Positions 27,845-37,642 of a stretch of DNA of 64,000 bases are shown here, in pieces. This DNA comes from Spirosoma profusum (GTDB lineage: Bacteria; Bacteroidota; Bacteroidia; Cytophagales; Spirosomataceae), in assembly GCF_014699005.1 (NCBI RefSeq), contig NZ_JACWZY010000011.1, forward strand, positions 1-64,000, written 5' to 3'. The notes beneath the pieces are model-generated. The model had not been told where the DNA came from. It saw only the letters and a list, made by a program, of their open reading frames with translations, and made no database searches. The number at the start of each line of letters is the position of its first letter. Within the stretch, counting starts at the first letter, position 1. The position numbers and the translations under genes were made by a program.

Positions 27845-30800
27845 ATGAGCATTTCTCTACTTAGTCGCACCATATCGGTGCTTTGTTCGCTTCTTTTTGT
27901 AGTCTCTTCCCTCCAGGCTCAGATAATCTCAACAGTGGCTGGTCGTCTAAACACAGGCGACGGCGGGCCGGCTACTCTGGCAACCGTGAATGCGCCGGAA
28001 GGCGTAGTAATGGATGCATCGGGGAATGTTTATTTCACCGAATCTCAGGGTAACGTTATACGCAAAATTAATGCGGCTGGGATAATTACAACGATAGCTG
28101 GCACAACTGCCGGGCCGGGTTTTTCAGGTGATGGTGGTCCTGCTACCAGCGCTCGGGTCAATTATCCAACCAGTCTGGCTATTGATGCTTCAGGCAATTT
28201 ATATTTCGCCGATTATTACAACAATCGTATCCGAAAAATCAGTACGTCTGGAATAATCACCACCTTTGCCGGAACAGGAGTTTATAATTATTCAGGTGAT
28301 GGCGGACAGGCAACAGCCGCTACGTTCAGGGATCCGTACGGTGTTCAGGTTGATGCCAGTGGCAACATTTATATTGCCGAGCGGTATAATCATTGCATCC
28401 GCAAAGTAGGCACTAACGGCATTATTACCACTATTGCTGGTACGGGTATTGCAGGTTTTAGTGGAGATGGGGGGCTTGCTAAGTCGGCTCAATTGAGAGA
28501 TCCTACAGGAATAGCCATAGATGCAAGTGGTAATATATACATTGGAGATCGGGGTAACTGGCGTATTCGTAAGATTAATACATCCGGTATAATCACCACT
28601 ATTGCCGGAACTGGCACACAGGGTTTAACGGGCGACGGCGGACAAGCCATTAGTGCTCAATTAAGCTTTTTCGCCGCTCCAACGCTGGACGTATCTGGTA
28701 ACCTTTACTTTGCAGATGCTTATTACAATCGGGTTCGCAAAATCAGTACCAGTGGGATTATTACATCTGTTGCCGGTTCTAACAACAATGGCGGCTATGG
28801 GGGCGATGGTGGGGCGGCCACATCAGCGTTATTATTGGGTCCACAGGGTTTGTTTTTGCAGCCTAATGGAGCAATGCTCATTGGGGACCGGAATAATAAC
28901 CGAATTCGCCAAGTTAATACGTCTGGGATTATAAGTACAATCGCCGGTCCAAACAATGGCGGTTTCGGAGGTGATGGCAACTTAGCAACTTCAGCCAGAC
29001 TTAATAATCCAGTAGATGTAAAAGGAGATGGCAATGGCAATTTCTATATAGCTGAAACTGCTATTGGGCGGATTCGGAAAGTAGACGTGAATGGTATTAT
29101 TACATCGGTTGCTGGTACGACGGCAGCCGGTTATTCAGGTGATGGCGGACCAGCAACAGCCGCTAAACTTGCGGTTCCATACGCCATATTGCCCGATGGC
29201 AGTGGTAATCTCTACATCGCTGATACGTATAACCACCGCATTCGAAAAGTTGATACGGCTGGAGTCATAACTACGATTGCCGGAACTGGTATAGGCGGTT
29301 TCAGTGGTGATAACGGCCCCGCTATTAATGCGCAACTAAAATTTCCCTACAACCTAGCACTTGATAAAGTGGGTAACCTCTATATCGCCGATATAGATAA
29401 CCACCGCATTCGAAAAGTTAGTACAACCGGGGTAATCATCACCGTTGTGGGTACAGGTATTGCTGGATATGGTGGCGATGGAAGCAGTGCTTTATCGGCT
29501 CAACTGAACGCTCCAGTGGGCATTGTCCTTGATACCGCTAATAACCTCTACATTGCCGATTACCTAAATCACCGTATTCGTCGAGTAACACCTGGTGGGA
29601 TTATTTCAACAATAGCAGGAACGGGTGTACTGGGCTATAGTGGCAGCAATGGGCCAGCTATTTCGGCACAGATAGGCTACCCATTTGGTATTGCAGTTTC
29701 AGCTAACGGCGCTATTTATTTCTCAGATATTAATAGTGGGCGAGTGCGTAGAGTAGGTAACGACGGTATCCTGACAGATGTAGCTGGTACTAATATACGT
29801 GGTTTCTTAGGCGATGGTGGCCCAGCGAGCCAGGCCCAGCTCAATAATCCATATGGTATTGGGCTTGATGGATATGGTAATCTGCTCATTGCTGACCAGA
29901 GGAACGCCCGAATCCGCAAAGTTGCCTGTATTGACCCACCAACTGTAAGTTTAACAGCCAGTTCGACCAATGTTTGTACAGGCGATGTCGTAAGTCTAAC
30001 AATTGGAGGTTATAACACTAGCAATCTAACGTATCAGGTTTTGGGTAATGTCGCATCAGCCTACGGCAACACTGTTTCAGTTAGTACTGTGGCTGGCCTT
30101 AATTCATACACAATTGTGGCTTCGACACCGACGGGTTGTTCAGTAAGCGCATCGATTAAACTCCAAGCTGGAAGTTTATATTCTACCAAATCAGGAAACT
30201 GGAATGATCCTTCGGCTTGGTCATGTGGGCGAGTGCCGCTAGCTAAAGACATTCCAACCATTAGCAATAATCATTCGATGTCCCTTACAGGTGTTGGGGT
30301 AGCGAAGAATGTACTTTTTAATGGACAATTAAGTTACGGGCCAAATGGAAAACTCTATTTAGGTAGCACCGATTTAGGAAAACTTACGATTGCAGCACGA
30401 AAGGATGTTGCCTCGCAAATGATTCCGACCACAGGAGGCACTCTCATTGTGAACAATATTGATCCAACCTTAAATGGACTTAAGATTCAAGTGCCGAATA
30501 AAGCGTATACAGCAAATAAAGCCTTTAAGGTATCTTATGCGCCAATTATTAAGCATGATATTGGGCCGGATTTCAACCCACTTACTCCGCTCATTCATAT
30601 TGAAAACGGAGGAGGATATGCTGATTCGATGATGACGTTGACAATACCGATAAATCTACCGCCGAATCATTATGCAATTGCTATGATGTATAGTAAAGAA
30701 AAAGGTTTCGAATTGCTGCCTACTATATCCTCATCCAATACTGAAATAAAAGTAAAGACAAATCATTTGGACTTTGAACAATTATCGACTAAAGGAATAA

Positions 30801-33058
30801 ACTCGCACAACCTGCACGGCAAAGGGGCACAAGCAGCAACGGGCTCAGCAGTGCTAGCAGAGGGGGTCAACATCGCCGTTAGTTCAATCTATTTACCAGA
30901 CCTTTTTCTTGGAAAAAACCCAACGACCGCTTTTGAGCCTGGCCACGACGACTGGGAATTTATTAACCTTGGCTCATATCCCCAAAAAGCAAGAATTGGA
31001 ATTTGCTCAGGAATGTCGGTAACAGCTATGTGGTACTATGAAAACATTAAATGGAATTTTAATAATATGGGAGCGGTAAGAAGTCAGCTTTTTGCTAACT
31101 CAAATTTTCAAGAAAGGTTTAGTCCAGGAATGCCCCCTTTTGCTGACAATTTATGGATGGACAATCTAAAAGGAATGAGATTTGCAACAGCCGCACAAAT
31201 TGCAACAGATTTTAGGGTCCGTAACGTCCTAAAAACATTCTCAATAGAGCACAAACTGGAGAATGATAGAGCAATTATGAACGAGTTAAGGTATTTTTTC
31301 AGAATAACAAAGCGTCCATTCTATCTAGGGATGAAGAAGGATAACGATGATATTGGCCATGCTGTAGTAGTTTATGGTATAAACGATCAGGGATTGTTAA
31401 TAGCTGATCCTAACAAGCCAGGCAAAAAAAGTACTACTGTGCCTTATTATCCTGGTCAAGGATTATCTTATCTTACAAGAGCACGAGCAGATAAACCTGT
31501 TCATGAGTTTTCTTACTTCTACTGCATTCCTCCTAGCTTTCTTAATTCTGAGAGTAGTTTATATGAAATGTGGCAAAAATCAGAGGCTGGTACCTTAGGA
31601 GATGAAGATTTCCCTCCGCAAGTCTTTGCAATAAATAGCGACCCTAATCTCATAATAGAGAAAGATATCGAATTGTCAGTTGCTGGCTCTTTTTCAATAA
31701 CACAACTTACTGACTGCCCTGACTGTACGATAAATCTACTGAACGAGCTTGGTGATAATTACCCCAGTGTTAATGGCACTTATACACTTCCCCCCGGAAA
31801 CAATAAAGTAGGATTTTACGTGAAACGCAATGGGGAATGGTACGATTTTAAATGGTTAACCATAAAACTACCATCACCTATTACTACCCACCAAGTTTCT
31901 AGCGTAACAGCTACTTCCGCACAAGTAAAGGGTATTATTCAGAATTATTCGGCGGATCATATTATCAAATTCGGTGTATGCTATTCAACTACAGCAACGC
32001 AACCAAACCACAACGATATGTTTGCTGGGACCCCAACCGTAGACGCTAGTTCGTCAAATAGCCTAACATATACTTCAAGCTTAACAGAGCTTATTCCTAA
32101 CAAAAAATACTATGTGAGGACCTGGGCTGTAACAGCGGATTACGAATTAATCTATGGCAATGTATTGTCATTTACTACGTCCAATTCCACTTTATATAGT
32201 GATGGCATTACAGTAGCTGGAGGGAATGGGACGGGACAGGCAGCAAACAAACTTGATAGCCCAACTAATGTATTCGTCATAGGGGCAGGCGACATTTATA
32301 TAGCTGATAATAGAAATGGTCGTATTCAAAAATGGATAGCTGGAGCCTCAAGCGGTACTACAGTAGCTGGAGGAAATCTAGGCGGTATGCCTTTTCCAGA
32401 AGACTTATTTGTTACTGAATCAGGTGCAATCTATGTAACTGACTATAACAATCAATCTATTAGTAAATGGATATCTGGAACCACGAGTCGTACAATAGTT
32501 GCTGGAGGTAATGGTCAAGGTCCTGATGCCAATCGACTCAGCAACCCAACTGGTGTATTCGTCGACGGCTCTGGGGCGATTTATATAGCTGACAATGGCA
32601 ATCTCCGTGCTATGAAGTGGTTACCTGGGGCTACAAGCGGCACCATGTTAGCACAAACATTTTCGCATGGCTTATATGACGTTTTTGTAGATGCATCTGG
32701 AGCATTATATATACCTGATAATAGAAATTATCGTATTCAGAAATGGCTACCTGGAGCGACAAGTGGAATCACGGTAGCAGGGGGAAATGGTCCAGGCTCT
32801 GCTGCCAACACGTTCGACAGGATGACTTGTGTATTTGTTGATGGCTCTGGGGCGATTTATGTTGCTGATATGAACAATCACCGTATTCAGAAATGGTTAC
32901 CTGGAGCGATAAGTGGAATCACGGTAGCAGGGGGAAATGGAGCAGGTTCCGCCTCCAATCAACTCAACAACCCAACTGGTGTGTTTGTCGATGGAGCAGG
33001 GGTTGTTTATGTTGCGGATAGAGACAATCACCGTATTCAGAAGTTCATTCCTCGCTAG
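27845..33058 (+). CDS. Giant secreted NHL-repeat protein with internal C39-like cysteine peptidase domain
   Basis: The 1737-residue product has a signal peptide (MSISLLSRTISVLCSLLFVV, cleavage near SLQAQ). About 12 NHL repeats follow (about 25-700, pattern GNLYIADTYNHRIRKV), then an Ig-like segment, a G8-like module (SGNWNDPSAWSCGRVP, about 775-845), a beta-rich linker, and a C39-like/papain-type domain with Cys1054 (RIGICSGMSV), His1172 (GHAVVVYGI) and Asp1188 (LIADPNKPG). A fibronectin-like domain (about 1350-1455) and about six more NHL repeats of a second type (VFVDGSGAIYIADN, KWLPGATSG) close it. NHL propellers bind proteins or glycans. The peptidase could process peptides outside the cell. 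The two propellers differ in sequence, so the gene looks assembled from two sources. Confidence 0.9.
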   Translation: MSISLLSRTISVLCSLLFVVSSLQAQIISTVAGRLNTGDGGPATLATVNAPEGVVMDASGNVYFTESQGNVIRKINAAGIITTIAGTTAGPGFSGDGGPATSARVNYPTSLAIDASGNLYFADYYNNRIRKISTSGIITTFAGTGVYNYSGDGGQATAATFRDPYGVQVDASGNIYIAERYNHCIRKVGTNGIITTIAGTGIAGFSGDGGLAKSAQLRDPTGIAIDASGNIYIGDRGNWRIRKINTSGIITTIAGTGTQGLTGDGGQAISAQLSFFAAPTLDVSGNLYFADAYYNRVRKISTSGIITSVAGSNNNGGYGGDGGAATSALLLGPQGLFLQPNGAMLIGDRNNNRIRQVNTSGIISTIAGPNNGGFGGDGNLATSARLNNPVDVKGDGNGNFYIAETAIGRIRKVDVNGIITSVAGTTAAGYSGDGGPATAAKLAVPYAILPDGSGNLYIADTYNHRIRKVDTAGVITTIAGTGIGGFSGDNGPAINAQLKFPYNLALDKVGNLYIADIDNHRIRKVSTTGVIITVVGTGIAGYGGDGSSALSAQLNAPVGIVLDTANNLYIADYLNHRIRRVTPGGIISTIAGTGVLGYSGSNGPAISAQIGYPFGIAVSANGAIYFSDINSGRVRRVGNDGILTDVAGTNIRGFLGDGGPASQAQLNNPYGIGLDGYGNLLIADQRNARIRKVACIDPPTVSLTASSTNVCTGDVVSLTIGGYNTSNLTYQVLGNVASAYGNTVSVSTVAGLNSYTIVASTPTGCSVSASIKLQAGSLYSTKSGNWNDPSAWSCGRVPLAKDIPTISNNHSMSLTGVGVAKNVLFNGQLSYGPNGKLYLGSTDLGKLTIAARKDVASQMIPTTGGTLIVNNIDPTLNGLKIQVPNKAYTANKAFKVSYAPIIKHDIGPDFNPLTPLIHIENGGGYADSMMTLTIPINLPPNHYAIAMMYSKEKGFELLPTISSSNTEIKVKTNHLDFEQLSTKGINSHNLHGKGAQAATGSAVLAEGVNIAVSSIYLPDLFLGKNPTTAFEPGHDDWEFINLGSYPQKARIGICSGMSVTAMWYYENIKWNFNNMGAVRSQLFANSNFQERFSPGMPPFADNLWMDNLKGMRFATAAQIATDFRVRNVLKTFSIEHKLENDRAIMNELRYFFRITKRPFYLGMKKDNDDIGHAVVVYGINDQGLLIADPNKPGKKSTTVPYYPGQGLSYLTRARADKPVHEFSYFYCIPPSFLNSESSLYEMWQKSEAGTLGDEDFPPQVFAINSDPNLIIEKDIELSVAGSFSITQLTDCPDCTINLLNELGDNYPSVNGTYTLPPGNNKVGFYVKRNGEWYDFKWLTIKLPSPITTHQVSSVTATSAQVKGIIQNYSADHIIKFGVCYSTTATQPNHNDMFAGTPTVDASSSNSLTYTSSLTELIPNKKYYVRTWAVTADYELIYGNVLSFTTSNSTLYSDGITVAGGNGTGQAANKLDSPTNVFVIGAGDIYIADNRNGRIQKWIAGASSGTTVAGGNLGGMPFPEDLFVTESGAIYVTDYNNQSISKWISGTTSRTIVAGGNGQGPDANRLSNPTGVFVDGSGAIYIADNGNLRAMKWLPGATSGTMLAQTFSHGLYDVFVDASGALYIPDNRNYRIQKWLPGATSGITVAGGNGPGSAANTFDRMTCVFVDGSGAIYVADMNNHRIQKWLPGAISGITVAGGNGAGSASNQLNNPTGVFVDGAGVVYVADRDNHRIQKFIPR

Positions 33059-33304
33059 AGTCTTTATTTGGCGCTGTTTCAAGTTATCATCAGAATGGAA
33101 TTTGCCGACTGGTTTTGTAATAATTCTCTAATCGATGTCAGGTACTTCTGGAAGAAGTATTCTTGCGAGACGAAATAGATTACTCTTATATCTGTTAGCC
33201 AATGGAGTTGCACTATAGTAATAGTCGGCACTAGACTGGAACAAATCAAAATCTGTATGAGTTGACGGTGCTAATCACGAATCTCGGAGAGACTAAGCTA
33301 CTGA

Positions 33305-33487
33305 ATTGCGGAGGGGGTACGTAGCTGGCCTTATGGGAGCCTGGGGTGTAATTCAGTCAGGTTCCATCCGTCACGCACATGAATGAAATTCACGGGGTAT
33401 GGGTCTCGTTATTCGCTACGTCTGATTGGTGTTTCGGGGTGAGATCTTGGGTAGTTCCAGTACCATCAGAGACACAATATTCCTAAG
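33305..33487. repeat. Left-flank module of the dispersed repeat (copy at 33 kb)
   Basis: It is homologous to 46370-46538: both share GGTTCCATCCGTCACGCACA, TTATTCGCTACGT and ACCATCAGAGA in the same order and spacing, and each is directly followed by the hairpin end. It is an extra module outside the inverted ends. Confidence 0.6.
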
Positions 33488-34066
33488 TGTCCGTCTGTCC
33501 ACAATCCCTAGTAATTCTAGTGGACGGACAACAGATCGTGTCGAGTAATCCTACTCAGCATAGGCTTTCATTGGTTATGGAATGAGCAGATCACTGGGTA
33601 TGCTATAGTTACTCTGATTGAAAATAGGGACAGATAGGTGTTTTCCGTCACCAGTCTAGTTCAGATCGGTAATCACATGATCTCCTGCACAGAAGAAACC
33701 CAATACTACTAATAGCTGGTTTTACCTGTGCTGGAGAATCCCTAGTTCCACATAGTTAGGGATTTTAGCTATTGGATATTTCCGTGACGGAATCAACTTA
33801 ATGCAGCTTATTCAAGAAACGAAGAGCTAGTTATATCTGTGGCGGAGTTAACCCTTATAAGTGTAACAATTACACTTAACCTAAGGCGCTGTTATAGACC
33901 AATTCTGATAATGCTCGTTAAGCGATACTGGTACTATGGGTTCTGGAAATTAGCACGGACTTACGCTGATGAATGCTGTGGCGGAATAATCCATAACCTC
34001 CCTCAATCCACAGACTCTCATACTGTCCGTCCGCTAGTTCTACTAAGGGTAATGGACAGACGGACA
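33488..34066. repeat. Intergenic repeat element, full-length copy 2
   Basis: The 579-bp unit is nearly the same length as copy 1. Ends 33488-33531 and about 34022-34066 are inverted copies (TGTCCGTCTGTCCA...CTAG..GGACGGACA), each with internal dyad symmetry. The interior aligns with copy 1 throughout, including the hairpin at 33856-33877. Short open frames inside are not conserved, so it appears non-coding. Confidence 0.75.
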
Positions 34067-34070
34067 AGGC

Positions 34071-34099
34071 AAAAAGAAAGCCCAGTAGTTAGCTGGGCT
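34071..34099 (-). terminator. Terminator after tail-fiber paralogue 2
   Basis: AGCCCAG and CTGGGCT (34079-34085 / 34093-34099) form a stem, followed on the minus strand by TTTCTTTTTG. It is 27 bp past the stop at 34126. Confidence 0.7.
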
Positions 34100-34125
34100 G
34101 TGAAGTGTTAATTAGAAAGCACTAA

Positions 34126-35916
34126 CTATTTCTTCTCCAAAAGCTGTTTGACGAGTTGTTCGAGTTGCACGACTTTGACTTGCTGTTTCTCTAACTCTGC
34201 AACCCTATCTTTCAACGTCTGATTTTCCTTCTGTTGACGCTCCACCCTTTTATCTTGCTCAATACTATACAACGTCAACTCCTCTATTTTCTCCAGCAGC
34301 TTAGCGTCCGTTTGATGAAGGTCGTTGCCCTTTTCCACCATTTCTTTAGCCGAGGGAACTCCCGGCAGGTGAGAATGAGCTTGAATGTACTGTTCAACTT
34401 CAGATAGTGGCTTCATGCTATATCCCTTATCAAACACCTTATCACTCCAATCACTCGTATTCTTCACGGCCACTTTCACTTTCTCAGTTAAGATACCCTC
34501 TTCTACAAAGAGCTTATAACCCGATGGGGTACGTGCTACGTTGGTGCCAATGATAACCGCATCGTTCTGAGTACTTTGCAAAAACGAGCCTTTCCGCTGC
34601 CATAAGGTTTCACTCACCCCTTCCCGAGTCGAGCTGCTTGTACTCACCAGAATAACATCCCCGTTTTCATTGACCGACAGTACTTTGGTTTGATTCGTCG
34701 CTGAAGCGGTGTTCGAGCTCTTCAGGTTAGTGAAGCGCAGACCTGACTGCCCAGAAGTGCCATGGGTAATCTCCAGCTTGTTATTCGGCGCTGTATTGCC
34801 AATGCCTACTTTCCAGAGCGGATTGGGAGCCCCTAACACAATCGAATTGTCGGCCGACACCTGAGCCGCCACCCCGATGGCGGTCGAGTTATTGACCACG
34901 GCACCTGGTGAGACTGCCGCATTCTGGCCAATGAAGGTGTTACTTTGACCAGCCCCATTGCCGGTGAAGCCAGCCCCATTACCAATGTAGGTATTGTTCT
35001 GGCCGGTGATATTGCTGAAGCCCGTTTTATAGCCAATGAACACGTTATTGCTTGCGGTGGTGTTTCTGAAACCGGTTGCAGATCCCATAAATACATTGAA
35101 AGAGCCGGTGGTGCAAGCGCTACCAGCTGAATTTCCGGTAAACACATTGTCTTCACCTGTGGTATTGAAGTACCCAGCTTGTGGTCCAGTAAACACGTTA
35201 TTACTTCCTGTGGTATTGTTGTACCCCGCATAATGTCCAGTAAACACGTTCTTATCACCATCGGTATTATTACCGCCCGCTTCAGCTCCAGTAAATACAT
35301 TGTAATCACCTTGAGTGTTGAAGTACCCTGCTCCAGCTCCAGTAAATACATTATCGACACCAGTAGTATTGCTGTACCCTGCTGCATTTCCCGTAAACAC
35401 ATTGTCATAACCTATGGTATTGCTGCGCCCCGCACTTCTCCCCACAAACGTATTATAGCTTCCTGTGGTGTTATTTAAACCCGCATAACTTCCCAAAAAT
35501 GAATTTGCGCCACCATTTACATTCGAATTGCCTGATTGATAACCAACAAATACGTTTTCCTCTCCTGCATCGTTGTTTCTGCCTGCATCACCTCCTAAGA
35601 ATACATTGCGTCTTCCAATGGTATTTACCGTTCCTGAATTAACGCCGATAAATACATTCAATTCTCCCGATGTATTAGCACTACCAGCAGCATACCCTGA
35701 AAATACATTGAAACTACCTGAAGTATTGGCGTTACCTGCTGCATAACCAGTAAACAGATTTGACGACCCACTCATCGTTGTGTTTCCTGCATTTGGACCC
35801 AGAATGACGTTGAAATTACTGGGTGTAGGAGAATTTGCCGCTCGAACTACGTAATTAGTCTGCGCTAATACTGGACTACTGACCAATACCAATAGAAATA
35901 GGATGAGTGTTTTCAT
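34126..35916 (-). CDS. Tail-fiber-domain repeat protein (paralogue 2)
   Basis: The 596-residue product is the longest of the four paralogues. It has signal peptide MKTLILFLLVLVSSPVLAQ and about 18 repeats of the NVFTGxxAGxxNTTG type, more uniform than in the others. Then comes the block VGIGNTAPNNKLEITHGTSG, a linker (RKGSFLQSTQNDAVIIGTNV) and the shared C-terminal SDKVFDKGYSMKPLSEVEQY domain with a coiled coil ending LEKK. DNA for the C-terminal half (about 34490-35010) is nearly identical to 36440-36960 in paralogue 3, which shows recent duplication or gene conversion. Likely a trimeric surface fibre. Confidence 0.88.
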   Translation of the reverse strand: MKTLILFLLVLVSSPVLAQTNYVVRAANSPTPSNFNVILGPNAGNTTMSGSSNLFTGYAAGNANTSGSFNVFSGYAAGSANTSGELNVFIGVNSGTVNTIGRRNVFLGGDAGRNNDAGEENVFVGYQSGNSNVNGGANSFLGSYAGLNNTTGSYNTFVGRSAGRSNTIGYDNVFTGNAAGYSNTTGVDNVFTGAGAGYFNTQGDYNVFTGAEAGGNNTDGDKNVFTGHYAGYNNTTGSNNVFTGPQAGYFNTTGEDNVFTGNSAGSACTTGSFNVFMGSATGFRNTTASNNVFIGYKTGFSNITGQNNTYIGNGAGFTGNGAGQSNTFIGQNAAVSPGAVVNNSTAIGVAAQVSADNSIVLGAPNPLWKVGIGNTAPNNKLEITHGTSGQSGLRFTNLKSSNTASATNQTKVLSVNENGDVILVSTSSSTREGVSETLWQRKGSFLQSTQNDAVIIGTNVARTPSGYKLFVEEGILTEKVKVAVKNTSDWSDKVFDKGYSMKPLSEVEQYIQAHSHLPGVPSAKEMVEKGNDLHQTDAKLLEKIEELTLYSIEQDKRVERQQKENQTLKDRVAELEKQQVKVVQLEQLVKQLLEKK

Positions 35917-35938
35917 AAGATCAGAAGTTTAGTTTCAT

Positions 35939-35946
35939 CAAAGCTA
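35939..35946 (-). promoter_or_regulatory. Bacteroidota -7 box of tail-fiber paralogue 2
   Basis: The minus strand reads TAGCTTTG, 23 bp before the ATG, exactly the spacing of paralogue 1. An upstream stretch with CCGGAAA and TAAAGTGAATC is also shared with paralogue 1. Confidence 0.5.
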
Positions 35947-36061
35947 GTAGATAGAACCTATTGTCTAGATTCACTTTAGTTTCCGGTAGGACTTTAGAAA
36001 ACAACCGGTTGGATGGAGAGGGCAGGGTAATTTTACTGTGCCAGTTGATTCATTTCGTAAA

Positions 36062-36090
36062 AAAGCAGACGAGCACAACCCGTTTGCTTT
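36062..36090 (-). terminator. Terminator after tail-fiber paralogue 3
   Basis: AAAGCAGACG pairs with CGTTTGCTTT (one G-T pair). It lies 20 bp beyond the stop at 36111 and ends the metalloprotease/paralogue 3 operon. Confidence 0.55.
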
Positions 36091-36110
36091 TTAAAAAGAG
36101 TAGCCGTTGC

Positions 36111-37640
36111 TCATTTCTTCTCCAAAACCTGTTTCATTAAGGCTTTGAGCTCAGTCATTTCATCTTTTAATGATTTCACTTCCTGTTGGTGCTTCGCTTT
36201 TTCGGATTGGACTTCTTTTTCCAGTTGAATGCTATACAACGTCAGTTCTTCAATCTTTTCCAGAAGTTTAGCATCCATTCTGGCTACGTCAACCCCCTTC
36301 TCAACAACTTCCTTCGCAGAGGGTATGCCCGGCAGGTGCTCATGCTTCTGGATATATTGCTCGACCTCAGCCAACGGTTTGAGCGAATAACCAGCTTTGA
36401 ATACGTAGTCACTCCAGTCCGAGGTGTTCTTCACGGCTACTTTCACTTTCTCAGTCAGGATACCCTGTTCAACGAACAGCTTGTAACCCGCTGGAGTACG
36501 TGCTACGTTGGTGCCAATGATAACCGCATCGTTCTGAGTACTTTGCAAAAACGAGCCTTTCCGCTGCCATAAGGTTTCACTCACCCCTTCACGGGTTGAA
36601 CCATTGGTACTGACCAGAATAACATCCCCGTTCTCATTGACCGACAGTACTTTGGTTTGATTCGTCGCTGAAGCGGTGTTCGAGCTCTTCAGGTTAGTGA
36701 AGCGTAGACCCGACTGACCAGCCGTACCGTGGGTAATCTCCAGTTTATTGGCGGGAGCTGTGTTACCAATACCTACTTTCCAAAGTGGATTGGGAACACC
36801 CAGAATAATCGAATTGTCGGCTGAAACCTGAGCCGCCACTCCAATGGCAGTTGAGTTATTGACGACGGCTCCCGGTGATACCCCCGCATTTTGGCCGATG
36901 AAGGTGTTACTTTGACCAGCCCCATTGCCGGTGAAGCCAGCCCCATTACCGATATAGGTATTGTTCTGGCCGGTGGTATTGCCATAGCCCGAGCCATTGC
37001 CAATGAAGGTGTTGCCTCCACCTGAGGTTGTTTGTTGCCCCGATGAGTTGCCGATGAACAGGTTGTAGCTGCCGTTGCTGCTGTAGCCAGCGAGTTGACC
37101 CATAAATAGGTTGCCGATGCCACTAGTGTTATTGTAACCTGTCTGGTAACCGATGAAAACGTTGGCACTAGCAGTCGTATTGGAGTAGCCAGCCTGGTAC
37201 CCTAGAAAGGTATTCTTGGAGCCTTCGGTGTTTTGAAGCCCAGCTGTCTTCCCTAAGAAGACGTTATAGCCTCCTGTCTTATTATAATAACCTGCTTGAT
37301 AACCAACATATACATTGTCTGGTCCTGAGGTGTTCCCTTCACCGGCTAGGCTACCCAGAAAAGTATTGAAGGAGGCCGTGTTGAGATAGCCAGCATTGGC
37401 TCCAAAAAAAGCGTTGAAAACACCCGTAGTGTTTGAACCTCCCGCACTGAATCCCACGAACGTATTATGAGATACACCTGAATTAGCGATGGAATTACCA
37501 GCCTGAAAACCAATATATAAGCTGGCATTGCTTGACGTGTGCAGAATACGGTTACCGCCGAATCTTATTGTTTGTCCACTGATAGGCGTCAAACTGGTAA
37601 CTGAATATAGGACAGCTATTATAAGCAGAGATGATCTCAT
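36111..37640 (-). CDS. Tail-fiber-domain repeat protein (paralogue 3)
   Basis: The 509-residue product has signal peptide MRSSLLIIAVLYSVTSLTPI, a beta-roll of about 14 NTFxGxxAGxxNTTG repeats, the block VGIGNTAPANKLEITHGTAG, then SDYVFKAGYSLKPLAEVEQY and a coiled coil ending LEKK. It starts only 2 bp after the stop of the metalloprotease gene and has no promoter box of its own, so the two are one operon, unlike the other three paralogues. The N-terminal region differs from paralogues 1, 2 and 4 while the C-terminal half is almost a copy of paralogue 2. Confidence 0.87.
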   Translation of the reverse strand: MRSSLLIIAVLYSVTSLTPISGQTIRFGGNRILHTSSNASLYIGFQAGNSIANSGVSHNTFVGFSAGGSNTTGVFNAFFGANAGYLNTASFNTFLGSLAGEGNTSGPDNVYVGYQAGYYNKTGGYNVFLGKTAGLQNTEGSKNTFLGYQAGYSNTTASANVFIGYQTGYNNTSGIGNLFMGQLAGYSSNGSYNLFIGNSSGQQTTSGGGNTFIGNGSGYGNTTGQNNTYIGNGAGFTGNGAGQSNTFIGQNAGVSPGAVVNNSTAIGVAAQVSADNSIILGVPNPLWKVGIGNTAPANKLEITHGTAGQSGLRFTNLKSSNTASATNQTKVLSVNENGDVILVSTNGSTREGVSETLWQRKGSFLQSTQNDAVIIGTNVARTPAGYKLFVEQGILTEKVKVAVKNTSDWSDYVFKAGYSLKPLAEVEQYIQKHEHLPGIPSAKEVVEKGVDVARMDAKLLEKIEELTLYSIQLEKEVQSEKAKHQQEVKSLKDEMTELKALMKQVLEKK

Positions 37641-37642
37641 GG

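Larger units (their letters stand above)
33059..34070. other. About 1-kb gap filled by repeat DNA
   Basis: The gap lies between the NHL giant gene and tail-fiber paralogue 2 (tail-to-tail). It holds the left-flank module 33305-33487, the full repeat element 33488-34066 and the terminator after it. The first 245 bp show nothing recognisable. Confidence 0.5.

Noticed and set aside
33839-34111. 90-codon open frame inside repeat unit 2
   Set aside because: Not preserved in unit 1, which aligns at the DNA level; the unit appears non-coding.
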